This document shows, piece by piece, positions 39,786-49,697 of a DNA stretch of 64,000 bases. The first letter of the stretch is position 1, and every line of letters starts with the position of its first letter. Location of the stretch: the NCBI GenBank assembly GCA_026709985.1, contig JAPORY010000036.1:62001-126000 (forward strand). Reading direction: 5' to 3'. The DNA comes from Aestuariivita sp. Lineage in GTDB: Bacteria > Pseudomonadota > Alphaproteobacteria > Rhodobacterales > Rhodobacteraceae. Both the position numbers and the translations under genes were made by a program. The notes beneath the pieces are model-generated. The model ran no database searches. It saw only the letters and a program-made list of their open reading frames with translations, and was not told where the DNA came from.

Positions 39786-40134
39786 CGTCATGCTATCGGT
39801 CGGTAAATTAATTTGCGAATTTTACCGAATGACTAATTTGGCAAAAAAATATATTATGTTGACTGATTGCGCTTGTCGGCGAGACAGAAAGTAAATTACG
39901 ATTGGTGTAATGTCGTGTAGATTAGGTGGATTGGCAAACCGTTAAAGAACTTTCTGATCCTCTAATGTTGTTGGTTGTAGTGCGAGTTTCGATTTTCGCA
40001 CGCAGTAGTTCTCTCGGCTATTATCTCACCTTATTGGAGAGGTGACAAAGTGTTTAACTATTCTTCTCCGTCCCGACTTGACATGCTGCATAAAGAACAT
40101 TTAACCGGGTTACAATTCAACTAAGGAGAAATAA
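39786..40134. other. Gap before the poly-C gene
   Basis: About 350 AT-rich bases with no gene; ctaaggag lies just before the next ATG. Confidence 0.4.
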
Positions 40135-40500
40135 ATGAAAAGCCTATTATCCCCCCCCCCCCCCCTAACTAGAATTCTATTCTCGGCACTAGCTACTGCA
40201 CTGGTGGCTATGCTTATAGCTGGGCCGGTGATGGCGCATCCGACAGGAACACAGCACGCTTGCCGGGCGCTTGCCTCGTTCGATCCCAAACCTGGCCCGT
40301 CTTTTGGTCTGCCCGAGTGCATACAGAGTCTAGATAACAATGATACGGCGGTTGAGGACAAACTTTGTTATTGTTTCAAATACGGAAACACAGACAGCGA
40401 TAATCATAATACGCAAAGGTTCGGCAACAGTCTTGTTAACCGAACAAATAAATGCTGGGAGCGTAAATGGCGAAGAGGCAGTGTGATTTGTGAGCGTTAA
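40135..40500 (+). CDS. Exported cysteine-containing protein with a 15-C tract at its start
   Basis: 121 residues. A strong ribosome site (AAGGAG) precedes the ATG. The sixth codon starts a run of 15 C (40151-40165) that encodes Ser-Pro-Pro-Pro-Pro inside the signal peptide; the hydrophobic core and a likely cleavage after VMA follow. The mature part has six Cys (HACRAL, LPECIQ, LCYCF, NKCWE, VICER) and should be disulfide-bonded in the periplasm or outside. One base gained or lost in the C tract would close the frame, so expression may be phase-variable. Family not recognised. Confidence 0.7.
   Translation: MKSLLSPPPPLTRILFSALATALVAMLIAGPVMAHPTGTQHACRALASFDPKPGPSFGLPECIQSLDNNDTAVEDKLCYCFKYGNTDSDNHNTQRFGNSLVNRTNKCWERKWRRGSVICER
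40151..40165 (+). repeat. Homopolymer of 15 C inside a start-proximal codon run
   Basis: Fifteen C in a row beginning at the 17th base of the gene. Such tracts are hot spots of slipped-strand mispairing and act as on/off switches in several bacteria; here 15 is an open setting. Long C runs are also prone to sequencing error. Confidence 0.85.
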
Positions 40501-40944
40501 CTAACCATACCATATCCAACTAAGGGCTGACGAGATAATAAATGCTCCTAAAGTAGGTATATTTGCGATCCTTGGGTTATTGAATGGGCGCGGTCTAAAT
40601 TCAGAGATCCTTAAATCGGAATCAAGATAAATTGCCTTAATCGCCAAATCAATCTGCTGCAACACGACTTGGATACGGTCTTGACAGGGGCAATCACGGT
40701 GTTGTTTGTTTATTGCCAGAGGTATGCAGCGACACTGCCGAGAATATTCATCGCAGTGAGGCCTAAAACTCAGCGCTTTTAGATCAGGTGCCAAGTCTTG
40801 TTGACTTGTTGCCAACGGGTGATTGCCAGCCGCAAGAAGCGGCGTACGTTGGCGAACCGAAAGTCCCTTTTCGCTGATTTCTGGCGCACGAGCAATTTGA
40901 GAGTCTGCAAGGTCGTTTGGGCGAGATATAATTGTCTGCCGCAA
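40501..40944 (-). CDS. Possible hypothetical protein, weak
   Basis: A 147-residue frame with a TTG start at 40944 and AAGGAT upstream. It ends at the base directly after the stop of the convergent gene. The product has a Cys cluster (CRC, CPC) and a hydrophobic C-terminal segment (LGAFIISSALSWIWY) that could be a tail anchor. I do not recognise a family and it may be a chance frame. Confidence 0.3.
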   Translation of the reverse strand: MRQTIISRPNDLADSQIARAPEISEKGLSVRQRTPLLAAGNHPLATSQQDLAPDLKALSFRPHCDEYSRQCRCIPLAINKQHRDCPCQDRIQVVLQQIDLAIKAIYLDSDLRISEFRPRPFNNPRIANIPTLGAFIISSALSWIWYG

Positions 40945-41236
40945 GATGAAATCCTTACGAAACCATCCCTGGCTCTTGATAATTCGTCATAATCTTCTAA
41001 GTCCTAAAAGAGAAGCCTAAAGGCCATAAATTTTATTCGATAATTGGTCACTTGATGACATTTTGCCGTATCTATTTTGTTGAGCATCAGACTTTCTTCT
41101 GAAGCAGAAGAGCAACTTGCAATAGACATCAACGATAGTGGGACTGTCTGTAGTTGAAGCTATGCTGTGTGTCATGATTGACACGTGCGTTGTTGATCAT
41201 AAATTTAGTGTACGGCTCAAGACTGGGATATTAACA

Positions 41237-41782
41237 ATGTTTTATAAAGACGAAAAATTAGCAATCCTAATCGACGGCTCAAACCTATTTGCTGCGACAC
41301 GAGCGTTAGGCTTTGACATTGATTTTAGGTTGCTTCGACAAGAATTCATGCAGAAGGGCAGGTTGCTTCGCATGATCTACTACACGGCAATATTGGAAAA
41401 CGATGAATACTCGCCAGTACGTCCGTTGGTCGACTGGTTGCAGTACAATGGTTACAGCATGGTCACCAAGAACGCCAAAGAGTTCACCGACGCCTCTGGT
41501 CGCAAGAAGATCAAGGGAGATATGGATGTTGAGGTCGCTGTTGACGCCATGGAGTTGGCGCCGCATGTCGACCACATTGTGTTATTTTCGGGCGATGGAA
41601 ATTTTCGAGCACTTGTCGAAAGCTTGCAACGCTCTGGGGTTCGAGTGTCTGTCGTATCAACGGTCCGTAGCCAACCGTCGATGATCTCCGACGAACTGCG
41701 TAGGAAAGCGGATAATTTTATCGAACTTGAAGATCTGAAGTCGGTGATGGGTCGGGCTCTTTCTGAAGTCGCTACAGCGTGA
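41237..41782 (+). CDS. LabA-like NYN domain protein
   Basis: 181 residues. The NYN (PIN-like) nuclease fold is visible: AILIDGSNLFAA with the first Asp, KKIKGDMDVEVAVDAM with further acidic residues, and IVLFSGDGNFRALV with the GDGDF-like motif. Members are thought to be metal-dependent RNases or regulators. ATG 41237 starts MFYKDEKLAILIDGSN, like other members; the upstream extension has no support. It is convergent with the AerR-like gene, 12 bases apart. Confidence 0.88.
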   Translation: MFYKDEKLAILIDGSNLFAATRALGFDIDFRLLRQEFMQKGRLLRMIYYTAILENDEYSPVRPLVDWLQYNGYSMVTKNAKEFTDASGRKKIKGDMDVEVAVDAMELAPHVDHIVLFSGDGNFRALVESLQRSGVRVSVVSTVRSQPSMISDELRRKADNFIELEDLKSVMGRALSEVATA

Positions 41783-41794
41783 GTACCGGAATTA

Positions 41795-42595
41795 TCACGG
41801 TCGGTGCTCACCTTGACTAGCAAGATCTCTTACAACCTCCAGCGCTTGTGGGACATCACGAACGACGGCATCGATTCCAACATTGAGTGCCAAGCTGTTC
41901 TCGGTCTGCGTAATGGCACCGCTGACGATAACTCTTACCTCAGGTCGAATCATTCGCAGGGCTAATATCAAACGAATGAGCGCCGCTTGGTGGCGAGATC
42001 CTGAAGCTGATAAACCCAACAGAAAAATGCTCTTATCTTCGAGCGTGAGTAAAATTTCTTCATGACTTGGTCCTACGAGATGGGCCACGTCCCAACCTTC
42101 TCGGCGAAATAAGTCCGTCGCCATTTCGACACCGAGCGTATGCTGTTCTCCAGGGACAGCCGCGAAAGCAAGTCTAGGCTGACATGATTGAACCGGAACG
42201 GGCTGTCGCTTTCGTAACGAATCCATGATCTTGTAAATTCTGGCAGAGGCCAAACTCACTTGCTCGAAAGACCGGGTATCATTTTCCCAGTCCGTACCTA
42301 AGCGCCGTGCCGCCTCAGCCAAATATTTTCGATAGATTCGATCAAGTGGCAGACCGACCTGAAGTAATTCATGGATAAATTTATTTGCTCGGTATGAATG
42401 TTTCGCGCACAATACTTGGCACAGATAATCAAGTTCACTATTCGAAGCGCGCCAATCCTCTTGGGCTGGCGTTTCGAGCCTATCCAACACCGATTTGGCG
42501 AGCAACTCAAGTGATGGTTGCGACAAGACTGATCGCAAAGGCGTCAGCAACTCTTGCGAACTTTGCGGCGTTTGCTTTATCGTGGTGTCATTCAT
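41795..42595 (-). CDS. B12-binding photosynthesis regulator of the AerR/PpaA type
   Basis: 266 residues. The N-terminal helical part (about 55-130) is followed by a B12-binding domain with GEQHTLGVEMATDLFRREGWDV; His152 stands where the cobalt ligand lies in AerR. LLGLSASG and VIVSGAI complete the Rossmann-like fold. In Rhodobacter capsulatus AerR binds B12 in the light and opposes the CrtJ repressor. The nearby puc operon with a TGT-N12-ACA site fits this. An assignment to a different B12 photoreceptor subgroup cannot be ruled out. Confidence 0.75.
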   Translation of the reverse strand: MNDTTIKQTPQSSQELLTPLRSVLSQPSLELLAKSVLDRLETPAQEDWRASNSELDYLCQVLCAKHSYRANKFIHELLQVGLPLDRIYRKYLAEAARRLGTDWENDTRSFEQVSLASARIYKIMDSLRKRQPVPVQSCQPRLAFAAVPGEQHTLGVEMATDLFRREGWDVAHLVGPSHEEILLTLEDKSIFLLGLSASGSRHQAALIRLILALRMIRPEVRVIVSGAITQTENSLALNVGIDAVVRDVPQALEVVRDLASQGEHRP

Positions 42596-42818
42596 AAGGG
42601 CTCAATCAAAGCAGCATTGCGCAGAAGACCGGCGTGAGACGCCCGCGTATCTATAAAGTCTATCTTGATTGTTGCTATGTTTTTGTTAAAATTGCAAGGT
42701 AGCCTGTGGGAGGCTGGAAGTTTTAGACCTTCTATTTGTGTTACGTCCACGCACGACATTTCTTAGATCGCTTGAGGCGATAGTTTGGTGGAAATGAAAA
42801 AAATCAAGGAAGCACAAA

Positions 42819-43781
42819 ATGAAAAAAATGCCGCTTACACTCTATCTCGCATCGCCACGGGGTTTTTGTGCTGGAGTTGATCGTGCAATTAGTATCGTTG
42901 AAATGGCGATAGAAAAATGGGGTGCCCCAGTTTATGTTCGTCACGAGATTGTTCACAACAAGCATGTCGTCAACACCCTTCGGGATAAGGGGGCGGTGTT
43001 TGTGGAAGAACTTGATGAATGCCCCGATGATCGCCCAGTAATTTTCTCTGCTCACGGTGTACCTAAATCCGTGCCGGCGGCGGCAAAGCAACGACAGATG
43101 CTTTATGTTGATGCCACATGTCCGCTCGTGTCAAAAGTCCATATCGAAACTCAGCGCTATTACGAGCAGGGATTGCAGATGATTTTGATCGGCCATGAGG
43201 GGCATCCCGAAACAGTTGGCACGATGGGTCAATTGCCGAGCGGAGAGGTCTTGTTGGTTGAAACGGTTGAGGATGTGGCGACGGTTGAGGTTAGAGATTC
43301 GAATAAACTGGCGTATGTAACCCAAACGACTTTATCAGTTGATGATTCGGCTGATGTGATTGAAGCTTTGAAGAAGCGTTTTCCCAACATCACCGGGCCG
43401 CACAAGGAAGATATTTGTTACGCAACGACAAACCGACAAGAAGCGGTAAAGGCCATCGCAAGCAAAGTCGACGCGCTAATCGTGGTTGGTGCTCCCAACT
43501 CGTCAAATTCGCTTCGGTTGGTTGAGGTCGGTTCCCGTGCAGGTTGCGTTTATGCCCAGTTGGTACAAAGTGCTGACGATATCAGTTGGGCCGACCTTGA
43601 TGGTATTTCTACTGTTGGCTTGACGGCTGGGGCTTCGGCGCCTGACATTCTCGTTGAAGAGGTCATCAATGCCTTCCGTAGCCGCTATGAATTGCAAATC
43701 GAAACGGTCGAAACCAGTCGGGAAGATGTTGAATTCAAGGTGCCGCGGATTCTGCGAGAAGAACACGCGCCCGTTACCTGA
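42819..43781 (+). CDS. ispH: 4-hydroxy-3-methylbut-2-enyl diphosphate reductase
   Basis: Last step of the non-mevalonate isoprenoid pathway, an iron-sulfur enzyme. 320 residues. The three cluster Cys are in [11 protein letters not shown] (Cys17), [13 protein letters not shown] and [17 protein letters not shown] and GHEGHPE are the family motifs. It also supports carotenoid and bacteriochlorophyll phytol supply. Confidence 0.96.
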   Translation: MKKMPLTLYLASPRGFCAGVDRAISIVEMAIEKWGAPVYVRHEIVHNKHVVNTLRDKGAVFVEELDECPDDRPVIFSAHGVPKSVPAAAKQRQMLYVDATCPLVSKVHIETQRYYEQGLQMILIGHEGHPETVGTMGQLPSGEVLLVETVEDVATVEVRDSNKLAYVTQTTLSVDDSADVIEALKKRFPNITGPHKEDICYATTNRQEAVKAIASKVDALIVVGAPNSSNSLRLVEVGSRAGCVYAQLVQSADDISWADLDGISTVGLTAGASAPDILVEEVINAFRSRYELQIETVETSREDVEFKVPRILREEHAPVT

Positions 43782-43972
43782 ATTGGGTCAAGAAAATCTA
43801 AAAACGTTAAAGTTGCCATCGACGAGAAATTTATATTGCGGTGAATTGATATTTTAGGGGTTCGCTGAAGTAGACATCTGTCGGTTTTGAGATGCCGTCC
43901 TTCCTTATCGACACCGTTGGGTTTCAAGGATAGAGGTCGCAATAGACACGGTATGGGTGTTCGCGATAACCG

Positions 43973-44623
43973 ATGTTAGACAGCTATTGCCATCTCAAGG
44001 AGGGGCTTTTGGGTGGGCAAAAAACAGAAACGAGTGATCCGACGACACTCGAAGTCTACGCCAAGAAAATCAATGATTACGTCGACATTGCTCGATCTCA
44101 AGCCGAACAAGATCCGCTGATCAATGAGTTTATTGCCACGTGCCCGCCAAACGGTCGCGTGCTTGATTTTGGTTGTGGGCCGGGTCATTACGCCGAGATG
44201 ATGGCGGTCGCTGGTCTGCGGGTTGACGCTATTGATGCTTGTGCAGAAATGGTCCGATACGCCAAGCGGGTCTCTAATGTTGCGACCCGTCAAGCAACCT
44301 TCGATGATCTTGATACTACTGATCTTTATGACGGGATTTGGGTAAACTTCAGCTTACTACATGCGCCCCGTTCTGCTTTCCCGACTCATCTCTCTGCTAT
44401 CGCTAGGGCACTAAAGCAAGGCGGAGTCTTATTTGTTAGTCTCAAGCGTGATTACGGCAGTGCCCGCGATCTTCTGGGACGCTACTACACTTACTTTCAA
44501 CTTTCGGAGATTGAGTGCTTTCTCGGAGATGCTGGCCTCTCGCCGTCTCGACATTGGTCGGGTAGCGGATTTGGCTTATCGGGCGAGCACGCTGAATGGC
44601 TCATGGTTGAGGCTTATGCTTGA
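43973..44623 (+). CDS. Class I SAM-dependent methyltransferase
   Basis: 216 residues. Motif [14 protein letters not shown], followed by [11 protein letters not shown], binds S-adenosylmethionine; [13 protein letters not shown] is the later strand pair. The substrate cannot be told. Its stop overlaps the start of rnhA, and the pair probably belongs to the ispH transcription unit, a common Rhodobacterales order. Confidence 0.87.
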   Translation: MLDSYCHLKEGLLGGQKTETSDPTTLEVYAKKINDYVDIARSQAEQDPLINEFIATCPPNGRVLDFGCGPGHYAEMMAVAGLRVDAIDACAEMVRYAKRVSNVATRQATFDDLDTTDLYDGIWVNFSLLHAPRSAFPTHLSAIARALKQGGVLFVSLKRDYGSARDLLGRYYTYFQLSEIECFLGDAGLSPSRHWSGSGFGLSGEHAEWLMVEAYA

Positions 44624-45080
44624 AATTATCGCTTACACCGACGGTGCCTGCTCCGGGAACCCCGGTTGCGGGGGGTGGGGGGTTGTGCTGCAGGCAAAAA
44701 GAGAAGAGCGGATGATTAAAGAGCGGCATCTAAAGGGTGGAGAAAAAATGACGACCAATAACCGCATGGAGCTAATGGCGGCGATCTCGGCCCTCGAATG
44801 TTTGCAGCACCCTGCCAAAATCACGATTCATACGGACAGCACCTACGTGAAAAACGGGGTCACGATGTGGATTCAAAATTGGAAGAGAAATAATTGGCGG
44901 GGGGCCAGTAAACAGAAAATCAAAAATATCGATCTCTGGAAGCGCCTTGATGCGGCGAAAGCCCAACATTCAGTAACATGGAAATGGATCAAGGGCCACG
45001 CAGGTCATCCAGGGAATGAACGTGCGGACTCGCTTGCACGGAAGGGGATGAAACCATTCGAAGCTGCTAAGACGGGATAG
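44616..45080 (+). CDS. rnhA: Ribonuclease HI
   Basis: Cleaves RNA in RNA-DNA hybrids. 154 residues from ATG 44616, overlapping the methyltransferase stop. Catalytic residues Asp9 ([11 protein letters not shown]), Glu52 (NNRMELMA), Asp74 (HTDSTYV) and Asp138 (GNERAD) are present, with His128 in the flexible loop. Confidence 0.96.
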   Translation: MLEIIAYTDGACSGNPGCGGWGVVLQAKREERMIKERHLKGGEKMTTNNRMELMAAISALECLQHPAKITIHTDSTYVKNGVTMWIQNWKRNNWRGASKQKIKNIDLWKRLDAAKAQHSVTWKWIKGHAGHPGNERADSLARKGMKPFEAAKTG

Positions 45081-45123
45081 TCGACTAGAGGCTCCGCTTT
45101 TGCCTCAGAGGATTGTCGTAGCA

Positions 45124-46221
45124 TTAAACATTAAACAGGATATGCAAGATGTCGCCGTCAGCGACTATATAGTCCTTACCCTCAGATCGCATTTTCCCCA
45201 TTTCTTTGGCCATACGCTCGCCACCGCACGAAACGTAATCTTCAAATGAAATTGTTTCTGCGCGGATAAAGCCCGATTCAAAGTCACCGTGAATAACCCC
45301 TGCCGCTTGCGGCGCACGTGTATCTTGGCGGATCGTCCATGCCCGTGCCTCTTTCGGACCAGCCGTAAAGAACGTCTGTAAGCGTAGCAGCGCGTAGGCC
45401 TTTCGAATTAAGCGGTCAAGACCAGGTTCTTCCAAATCCATCTCAGACAAAAAAACTTGCGCGTCGGAAGGGTCCAGTTGCGCGATTTCTTCTTCAATTC
45501 GCGCACTGATCGCGATACATCCGCATCCATTCTTGGCGGCCATCGCCTCAACTGCTTTGACGCGATCATTTTCCACCAGTGAGGTAGCCTCACCAACATT
45601 GCAAACAAAAAGGACAGGTTTTGCAGAAAGTAGTTGCAGATTTTCCCAACAGTCGCGATCATCATCATCAATTGTGAGGACGCGGGCGGGACGACCTGTT
45701 TCCAAGATGGCTTGCGCCTTCTTAAGCAAACGGTATTGTTGTTGCGCTTCTTTGTCACCGCCGCGCAGCTTCCTGATCAGACCGTTCAACCGTTTTGTGA
45801 TCAGATCAAGATCGGCGAGAATCAATTCGAGCTCAACGATTTCGGCATCCGCTAGCGGATCAATTCTTCCGTCGACGTGCATCACCTCGTCGGCCTCAAA
45901 GCATCGAAGGACATGAGAAATTGCCGAAACTTCTCGAATGTTTGCAAGAAATTGATTGCCAAGACCTTCACCTTTGGAGGCGCCCTTAACCAATCCAGCG
46001 ATATCGACAAAAACCATTCGCGCTGGAATTACAGAAGCCGATTCTGCAATTTTCGCGATTGCATCCAATCTTGGGTCGGGAACAATAACCTCTCCGACAT
46101 TTGGATCTATCGTACAAAATGGGAAATTAGCGGCTTGCGCCAGAGCGGTGCGGGTCAGTGAGTTGAATAACGTTGACTTGCCGACATTTGGAAGTCCAAC
46201 AATTCCCATTCTAAGTGACAT
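45124..46221 (-). CDS. ychF: Ribosome-binding ATPase YchF
   Basis: An Obg-family P-loop protein that prefers ATP. 365 residues from ATG 46221 (MSLRMGIVGLPNVGKST); a longer frame upstream is not supported. P-loop GLPNVGKST at 9-17, VDIAGLVKGASKGEGLGNQFL as G3, and a C-terminal TGS domain ending in KDYIVADGDILHILFNV. Confidence 0.96.
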   Translation of the reverse strand: MSLRMGIVGLPNVGKSTLFNSLTRTALAQAANFPFCTIDPNVGEVIVPDPRLDAIAKIAESASVIPARMVFVDIAGLVKGASKGEGLGNQFLANIREVSAISHVLRCFEADEVMHVDGRIDPLADAEIVELELILADLDLITKRLNGLIRKLRGGDKEAQQQYRLLKKAQAILETGRPARVLTIDDDDRDCWENLQLLSAKPVLFVCNVGEATSLVENDRVKAVEAMAAKNGCGCIAISARIEEEIAQLDPSDAQVFLSEMDLEEPGLDRLIRKAYALLRLQTFFTAGPKEARAWTIRQDTRAPQAAGVIHGDFESGFIRAETISFEDYVSCGGERMAKEMGKMRSEGKDYIVADGDILHILFNV

Positions 46222-46891
46222 CGGTTTCTCCCCCAGGGCGCAATGCTCAAAGGCATGTATCGCAGTATCCAATTCACATCTAGACTTTCTTTGTGGATTA
46301 GCGGGTCATCAATTCGGGCTTGCTTGTGGGGTGAGATATTAAACGCGACTTGCATGAGGGACACCCAAGTCTGACTATCGCAGAGAGGCCTCGTCATTTT
46401 CGATACTATGATCAATGGTATGGTTATTGTTAAGAGGCTTGCGATTCTTGAAATCAATAGTTCGACTTTGATCACCGACAACACCGTCTCACTCCAAAAA
46501 CCACATTGAAGTTTCGCTAACTGACACGAATATCCGCGCTAATTCATCGATTTTGGTTTTCTCGTACCTTTCAACTTAGTCTGGTGCCTCGTCGCAACCA
46601 ATAACGATACCTGAACTGTGATTGCGCAGGACGAGCAAATTGCCTATGGGACTACCAACAAGTACGCTTGTGGATTAGAAGACGGCGAATGCCAAGTAAT
46701 TTGAATGAACATCAAGGGCGACCTACGATGTCGCCGAAGAGATTTATGGCGGTTACAGGTAAATGTTTGCGCGGCATTGATGGCCGAAACGACGGACCGC
46801 AATGATACCAAATTCCGAAAAGAGAGTAAAAGAGCGTTACGGATCAGCTCAAGAATACGTTAAGCATCATGGGCGAAAATAGAAAAAGTCA
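46222..46891. other. Divergent gap between ychF and trpA, nothing recognised
   Basis: About 670 bases. No gene, repeat or operator is convincing. Confidence 0.4.
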
Positions 46892-47689
46892 ATGTCACGA
46901 CTCAACACTAAATTAGAAGCCCTTAGGGCAGACAATCGCAAGGCTTTTGTCGCCTACATTATGGCTGGTGATCCCGATTTGCAGGAATCATATGATCTTC
47001 TGTGCGGCCTGCCGAAGGCAGGGGTAGATATTATCGAACTGGGGGTTCCCTTCACCGACCCGATGGCGGACGGGCCTATTATCCAGCTTTCGGGGCAGCG
47101 TGCTCTAGCGGCAGGAACCACAGTCGAAAAGGTCCTAGAGATCGTACAGCGCTTTCGTGACCAAGACCAAACGACCCCGTTGGTGTTGATGGGCTATTTC
47201 AATCCGATTCTGCGTTACGGAGTCGACAAGTTTCTTGAGAAGTGCCGAACAGTTGGGGTCGATGGTCTGATTGTCGTCGACTTGCCACCCGAAGAAGACG
47301 AGGAACTGTGCCTGCCCGCACTAGAGGCGGGCATTTCATTCATCCGTCTCACGACCCCGACCACCAATGACCGGCGCTTGAAAAGAGTTCTGCAAAATAC
47401 GACAGGTTTTGTCTACTATGTGTCGATTACCGGTATTACGGGTGCCGCAGGGGCGCGAGTTGATGCCGTACAGCCAGAAGTCAAGCGCATCAAGCAGCAA
47501 ACGAATTTGCCAGTGATTGTCGGGTTCGGCGTAAAATCGGCTGAAGGCGCTCGTGAGATCGCGGCTGTGTGCGACGGCGTTGTTGTTGGGTCGGCTATTG
47601 TCGAAAAGGTTGCGGCTGGCCTGCCGACAAACCAAGTCCTAGACTTTGTCTCTGAGTTGGCTGCGGGCACCCACTCGGAAGCGTCCTAA
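46892..47689 (+). CDS. trpA: Tryptophan synthase alpha chain
   Basis: Cleaves indole-3-glycerol phosphate to indole. 265 residues. Catalytic Glu49 and Asp60 lie in [26 protein letters not shown] and [10 protein letters not shown] bind the substrate phosphate. trpB is not adjacent, and no ribosome site is strong. The gap on both sides of the gene is large. Confidence 0.96.
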   Translation: MSRLNTKLEALRADNRKAFVAYIMAGDPDLQESYDLLCGLPKAGVDIIELGVPFTDPMADGPIIQLSGQRALAAGTTVEKVLEIVQRFRDQDQTTPLVLMGYFNPILRYGVDKFLEKCRTVGVDGLIVVDLPPEEDEELCLPALEAGISFIRLTTPTTNDRRLKRVLQNTTGFVYYVSITGITGAAGARVDAVQPEVKRIKQQTNLPVIVGFGVKSAEGAREIAAVCDGVVVGSAIVEKVAAGLPTNQVLDFVSELAAGTHSEAS

Positions 47690-48179
47690 TCGAAATTGCA
47701 CCGTTCACTGAATTTAACTTTCAGTCTATAGGCATACAAACCAATAAGTAGTCTGGAGATTATTGAGTAGATCGGGTTTTGAGCGACACAGCTTGCCAAA
47801 AGTTATCCTATCTATAAAGAAATCAACATTGAAGACTGACCATCTTGGCAAGTAGGATAATCCCGAGTATTCTGCCCGCAATCGGATGTCGCAGCGGATC
47901 GAGTGTTGCATCCGATGGGTGTGGTTCTCATATGGATACCTTAGCATAGCATAAGAATTCAGTGTTTCTCTTTGTGTGTTTCCGCTTAACGGAGTTGAGC
48001 AAACAAACGATACGATGACCCCATCTGTTCAAAATTCAGGAAAACCGGAACCGATCTTCAGTCTTACGGAAGCGATTTTGTCAGTCAAAAGTATCGCCAA
48101 GAGTCTGCAACCAAGAGCGCACAGACTGGAAAATTTCTGCAATTTACGCTATCATTTCCGATGATAGAGCGACCGGATC
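47690..48179. other. Gap left of the third ATPase
   Basis: About 490 AT-rich bases without a gene. At the right end ctatcat (48149-48155) and atgatag (48161-48167) form a perfect 7-base inverted repeat with loop ttccg, 13 bases before the ATPase start. It is an operator or hairpin candidate. Confidence 0.45.
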
Positions 48180-49460
48180 ATGATGGCATATTTTAAACGC
48201 TCCGAATTAAAGCACTTTGTGGAGGATGGTGAAAAGGATCATCCCCCGGTGTTTGCGGGCCGCCGCAACATCATGGAACCGATTCTCACAACGGTCAGAC
48301 GCACCGGTGAACGAAGAAGGGGCATCCCCGGCAATACCACGGTTATACAAGGAGCACCGGGCGCGGGGAAAAGTTCCGTTCTGAGAGAACTCACCCGATT
48401 CAATACCGATCTTTCCGAAGAGGGGCCAAAGACCCTTTATATCTCCAGTGTGGAACTGGAGGAGAATTTTTTCGATGTCTTGCTGGCGATCGGAACGCTG
48501 GGACAGACCAAAAAAAGTCGGTTGAAAGCACTCGCGTTGAAGGGTACGCGCCGTTTTGGGGGACTCGCCCTCCTCGACGTCGCGGGTTTGATGGAGGTCA
48601 ATATCCAAACGATCAAAGCCCTGTTTCGAGAGCACGAGATCCGAAATATTGGCGCGCTCCATAAGGCCTTTCCCGCGTCGGATTGGGACACACCCGTCAT
48701 TGTCGCGGTCGATGAAGCTCAAAACCTTCCCCCCGGACGGAGTACATCTCAATCGAATTTTCTGCGCACGCTGCACGAAGCTGTGACACAACTCCCCCTC
48801 GCCCTAGTGCTGGCTGGACTGGGGGACACCCAGTCCGTGATCCGTTCCATGGGGCTAACGCGCCATCAGGTGACGCACAGGATCGGTCGCTTTACGCTGG
48901 ACGAACAGGCCGAACTCACCGACCGATGGACCGCGCATTTCGGCATCACGATCGGGGATCAACGCGGACGTATGGATCAATTGATGGCACCCACCGACGG
49001 CTGGCCGCGTCATGTCCACTGTGCACAGCAGGCCTTGGCGGAAGCCCTCCTCGCCCCGGGAGTCGACGGTCACGCCGACCGGATCCCTGACTGGCGGGAT
49101 GTCCATGCCCGCTCCGACCAACTCCGACACAGCTATTATGAGACGCAGTTCAGCGATGCGATGGTCGCGTCGTGTAAACTTGTTGGCCGGGTGATGGTGG
49201 ATGTGACCCGCGCGTTCCGCGAGGGGGACGGATTGACCTTTGGCCAGGTCGTGGATGCTGTCGACCGCTCCAACGGACACGAACCCGGCAGCGAATGGAC
49301 ATTACCCGAGGACATGAATGCACGATCCTATGTGACTCATCTGATCCATTGCGGTGCGTTAGAAGAAAATCCAGAGACCTGGTCGCTCACCTGTCCGATC
49401 CCCAGTTTCCAGAGCTATATCGGGCGCCGCGGGGGGCTGGATCCGGCCACGCTGGAATAG
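48180..49460 (+). CDS. AAA+ ATPase (dispersed unit, copy 2), tail out of frame
   Basis: 426 residues, a paralogue of the protein at 14349. FAGRRNIM, Walker A GAPGAGKS at 58-65 (the same position), Walker B VIVAVDEAQNL at 173-183, the LVLAGLGDT sensor, WPRHVHCAQQAL and CPIPSFQSYI are all matched. The frame ends at TAG 49460. The conserved Pro-rich tail continues in another frame up to TAG 49565-49567 (ERGGDSYTPP, then PPGYDDDPF). Thus the protein either lost its tail by a frameshift or the tail is reached by recoding. GC-rich codon use contrasts with trpA and lldD. No clear ribosome site. Function unknown. Confidence 0.75.
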   Translation: MMAYFKRSELKHFVEDGEKDHPPVFAGRRNIMEPILTTVRRTGERRRGIPGNTTVIQGAPGAGKSSVLRELTRFNTDLSEEGPKTLYISSVELEENFFDVLLAIGTLGQTKKSRLKALALKGTRRFGGLALLDVAGLMEVNIQTIKALFREHEIRNIGALHKAFPASDWDTPVIVAVDEAQNLPPGRSTSQSNFLRTLHEAVTQLPLALVLAGLGDTQSVIRSMGLTRHQVTHRIGRFTLDEQAELTDRWTAHFGITIGDQRGRMDQLMAPTDGWPRHVHCAQQALAEALLAPGVDGHADRIPDWRDVHARSDQLRHSYYETQFSDAMVASCKLVGRVMVDVTRAFREGDGLTFGQVVDAVDRSNGHEPGSEWTLPEDMNARSYVTHLIHCGALEENPETWSLTCPIPSFQSYIGRRGGLDPATLE

Positions 49461-49567
49461 ACGTCGAAGGAAAACGCGCCCACGTTCAAGAAAGAGGAGG
49501 CGACTCATACACCCCACCCAAACCCAAACCGCCGGGGTACGACGACGATCCGTTTGACATGTTTTAG
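49461..49567 (+). pseudogene. Out-of-frame tail of the third ATPase
   Basis: In the frame shifted relative to the main gene, this stretch encodes ERGGDSYTPP and PPGYDDDPFDMF. It corresponds to EEEGGDPYASPE and PPSYEDADPSK in the 14349 protein. The similarity at both protein and DNA level shows it is the ancestral C-terminus. Confidence 0.6.
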
Positions 49568-49598
49568 ACCCAAACCGGTCGTTCGACCGGTTTGGGTC
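49567..49598 (+). repeat. Hairpin overlapping the stop codon, copy 2
   Basis: gacccaaaccggtc (49567-49580) pairs perfectly with gaccggtttgggtc (49585-49598) around the tetraloop gttc, 14 base pairs. Its first base is the last base of the tail's TAG stop. No T-run follows. Compared with copy 1, both arms changed at the same pair. Confidence 0.8.
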
Positions 49599-49697
49599 GG
49601 TTGAACCCTTCAGACACAGAGAAACTTTATGTGCAGACGTACCCCACTCCTCCTGGTTCCCACCGTCCTGCTTCTTGCGGGCTACCAGACCGGAGGG
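49599..49697 (+). repeat. 3' module shared with the second ATPase, copy 2
   Basis: Matches 15754-15852, including ttgaacccttcagac and the end cagaccggagg. The match ends at about 49697. Confidence 0.75.
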
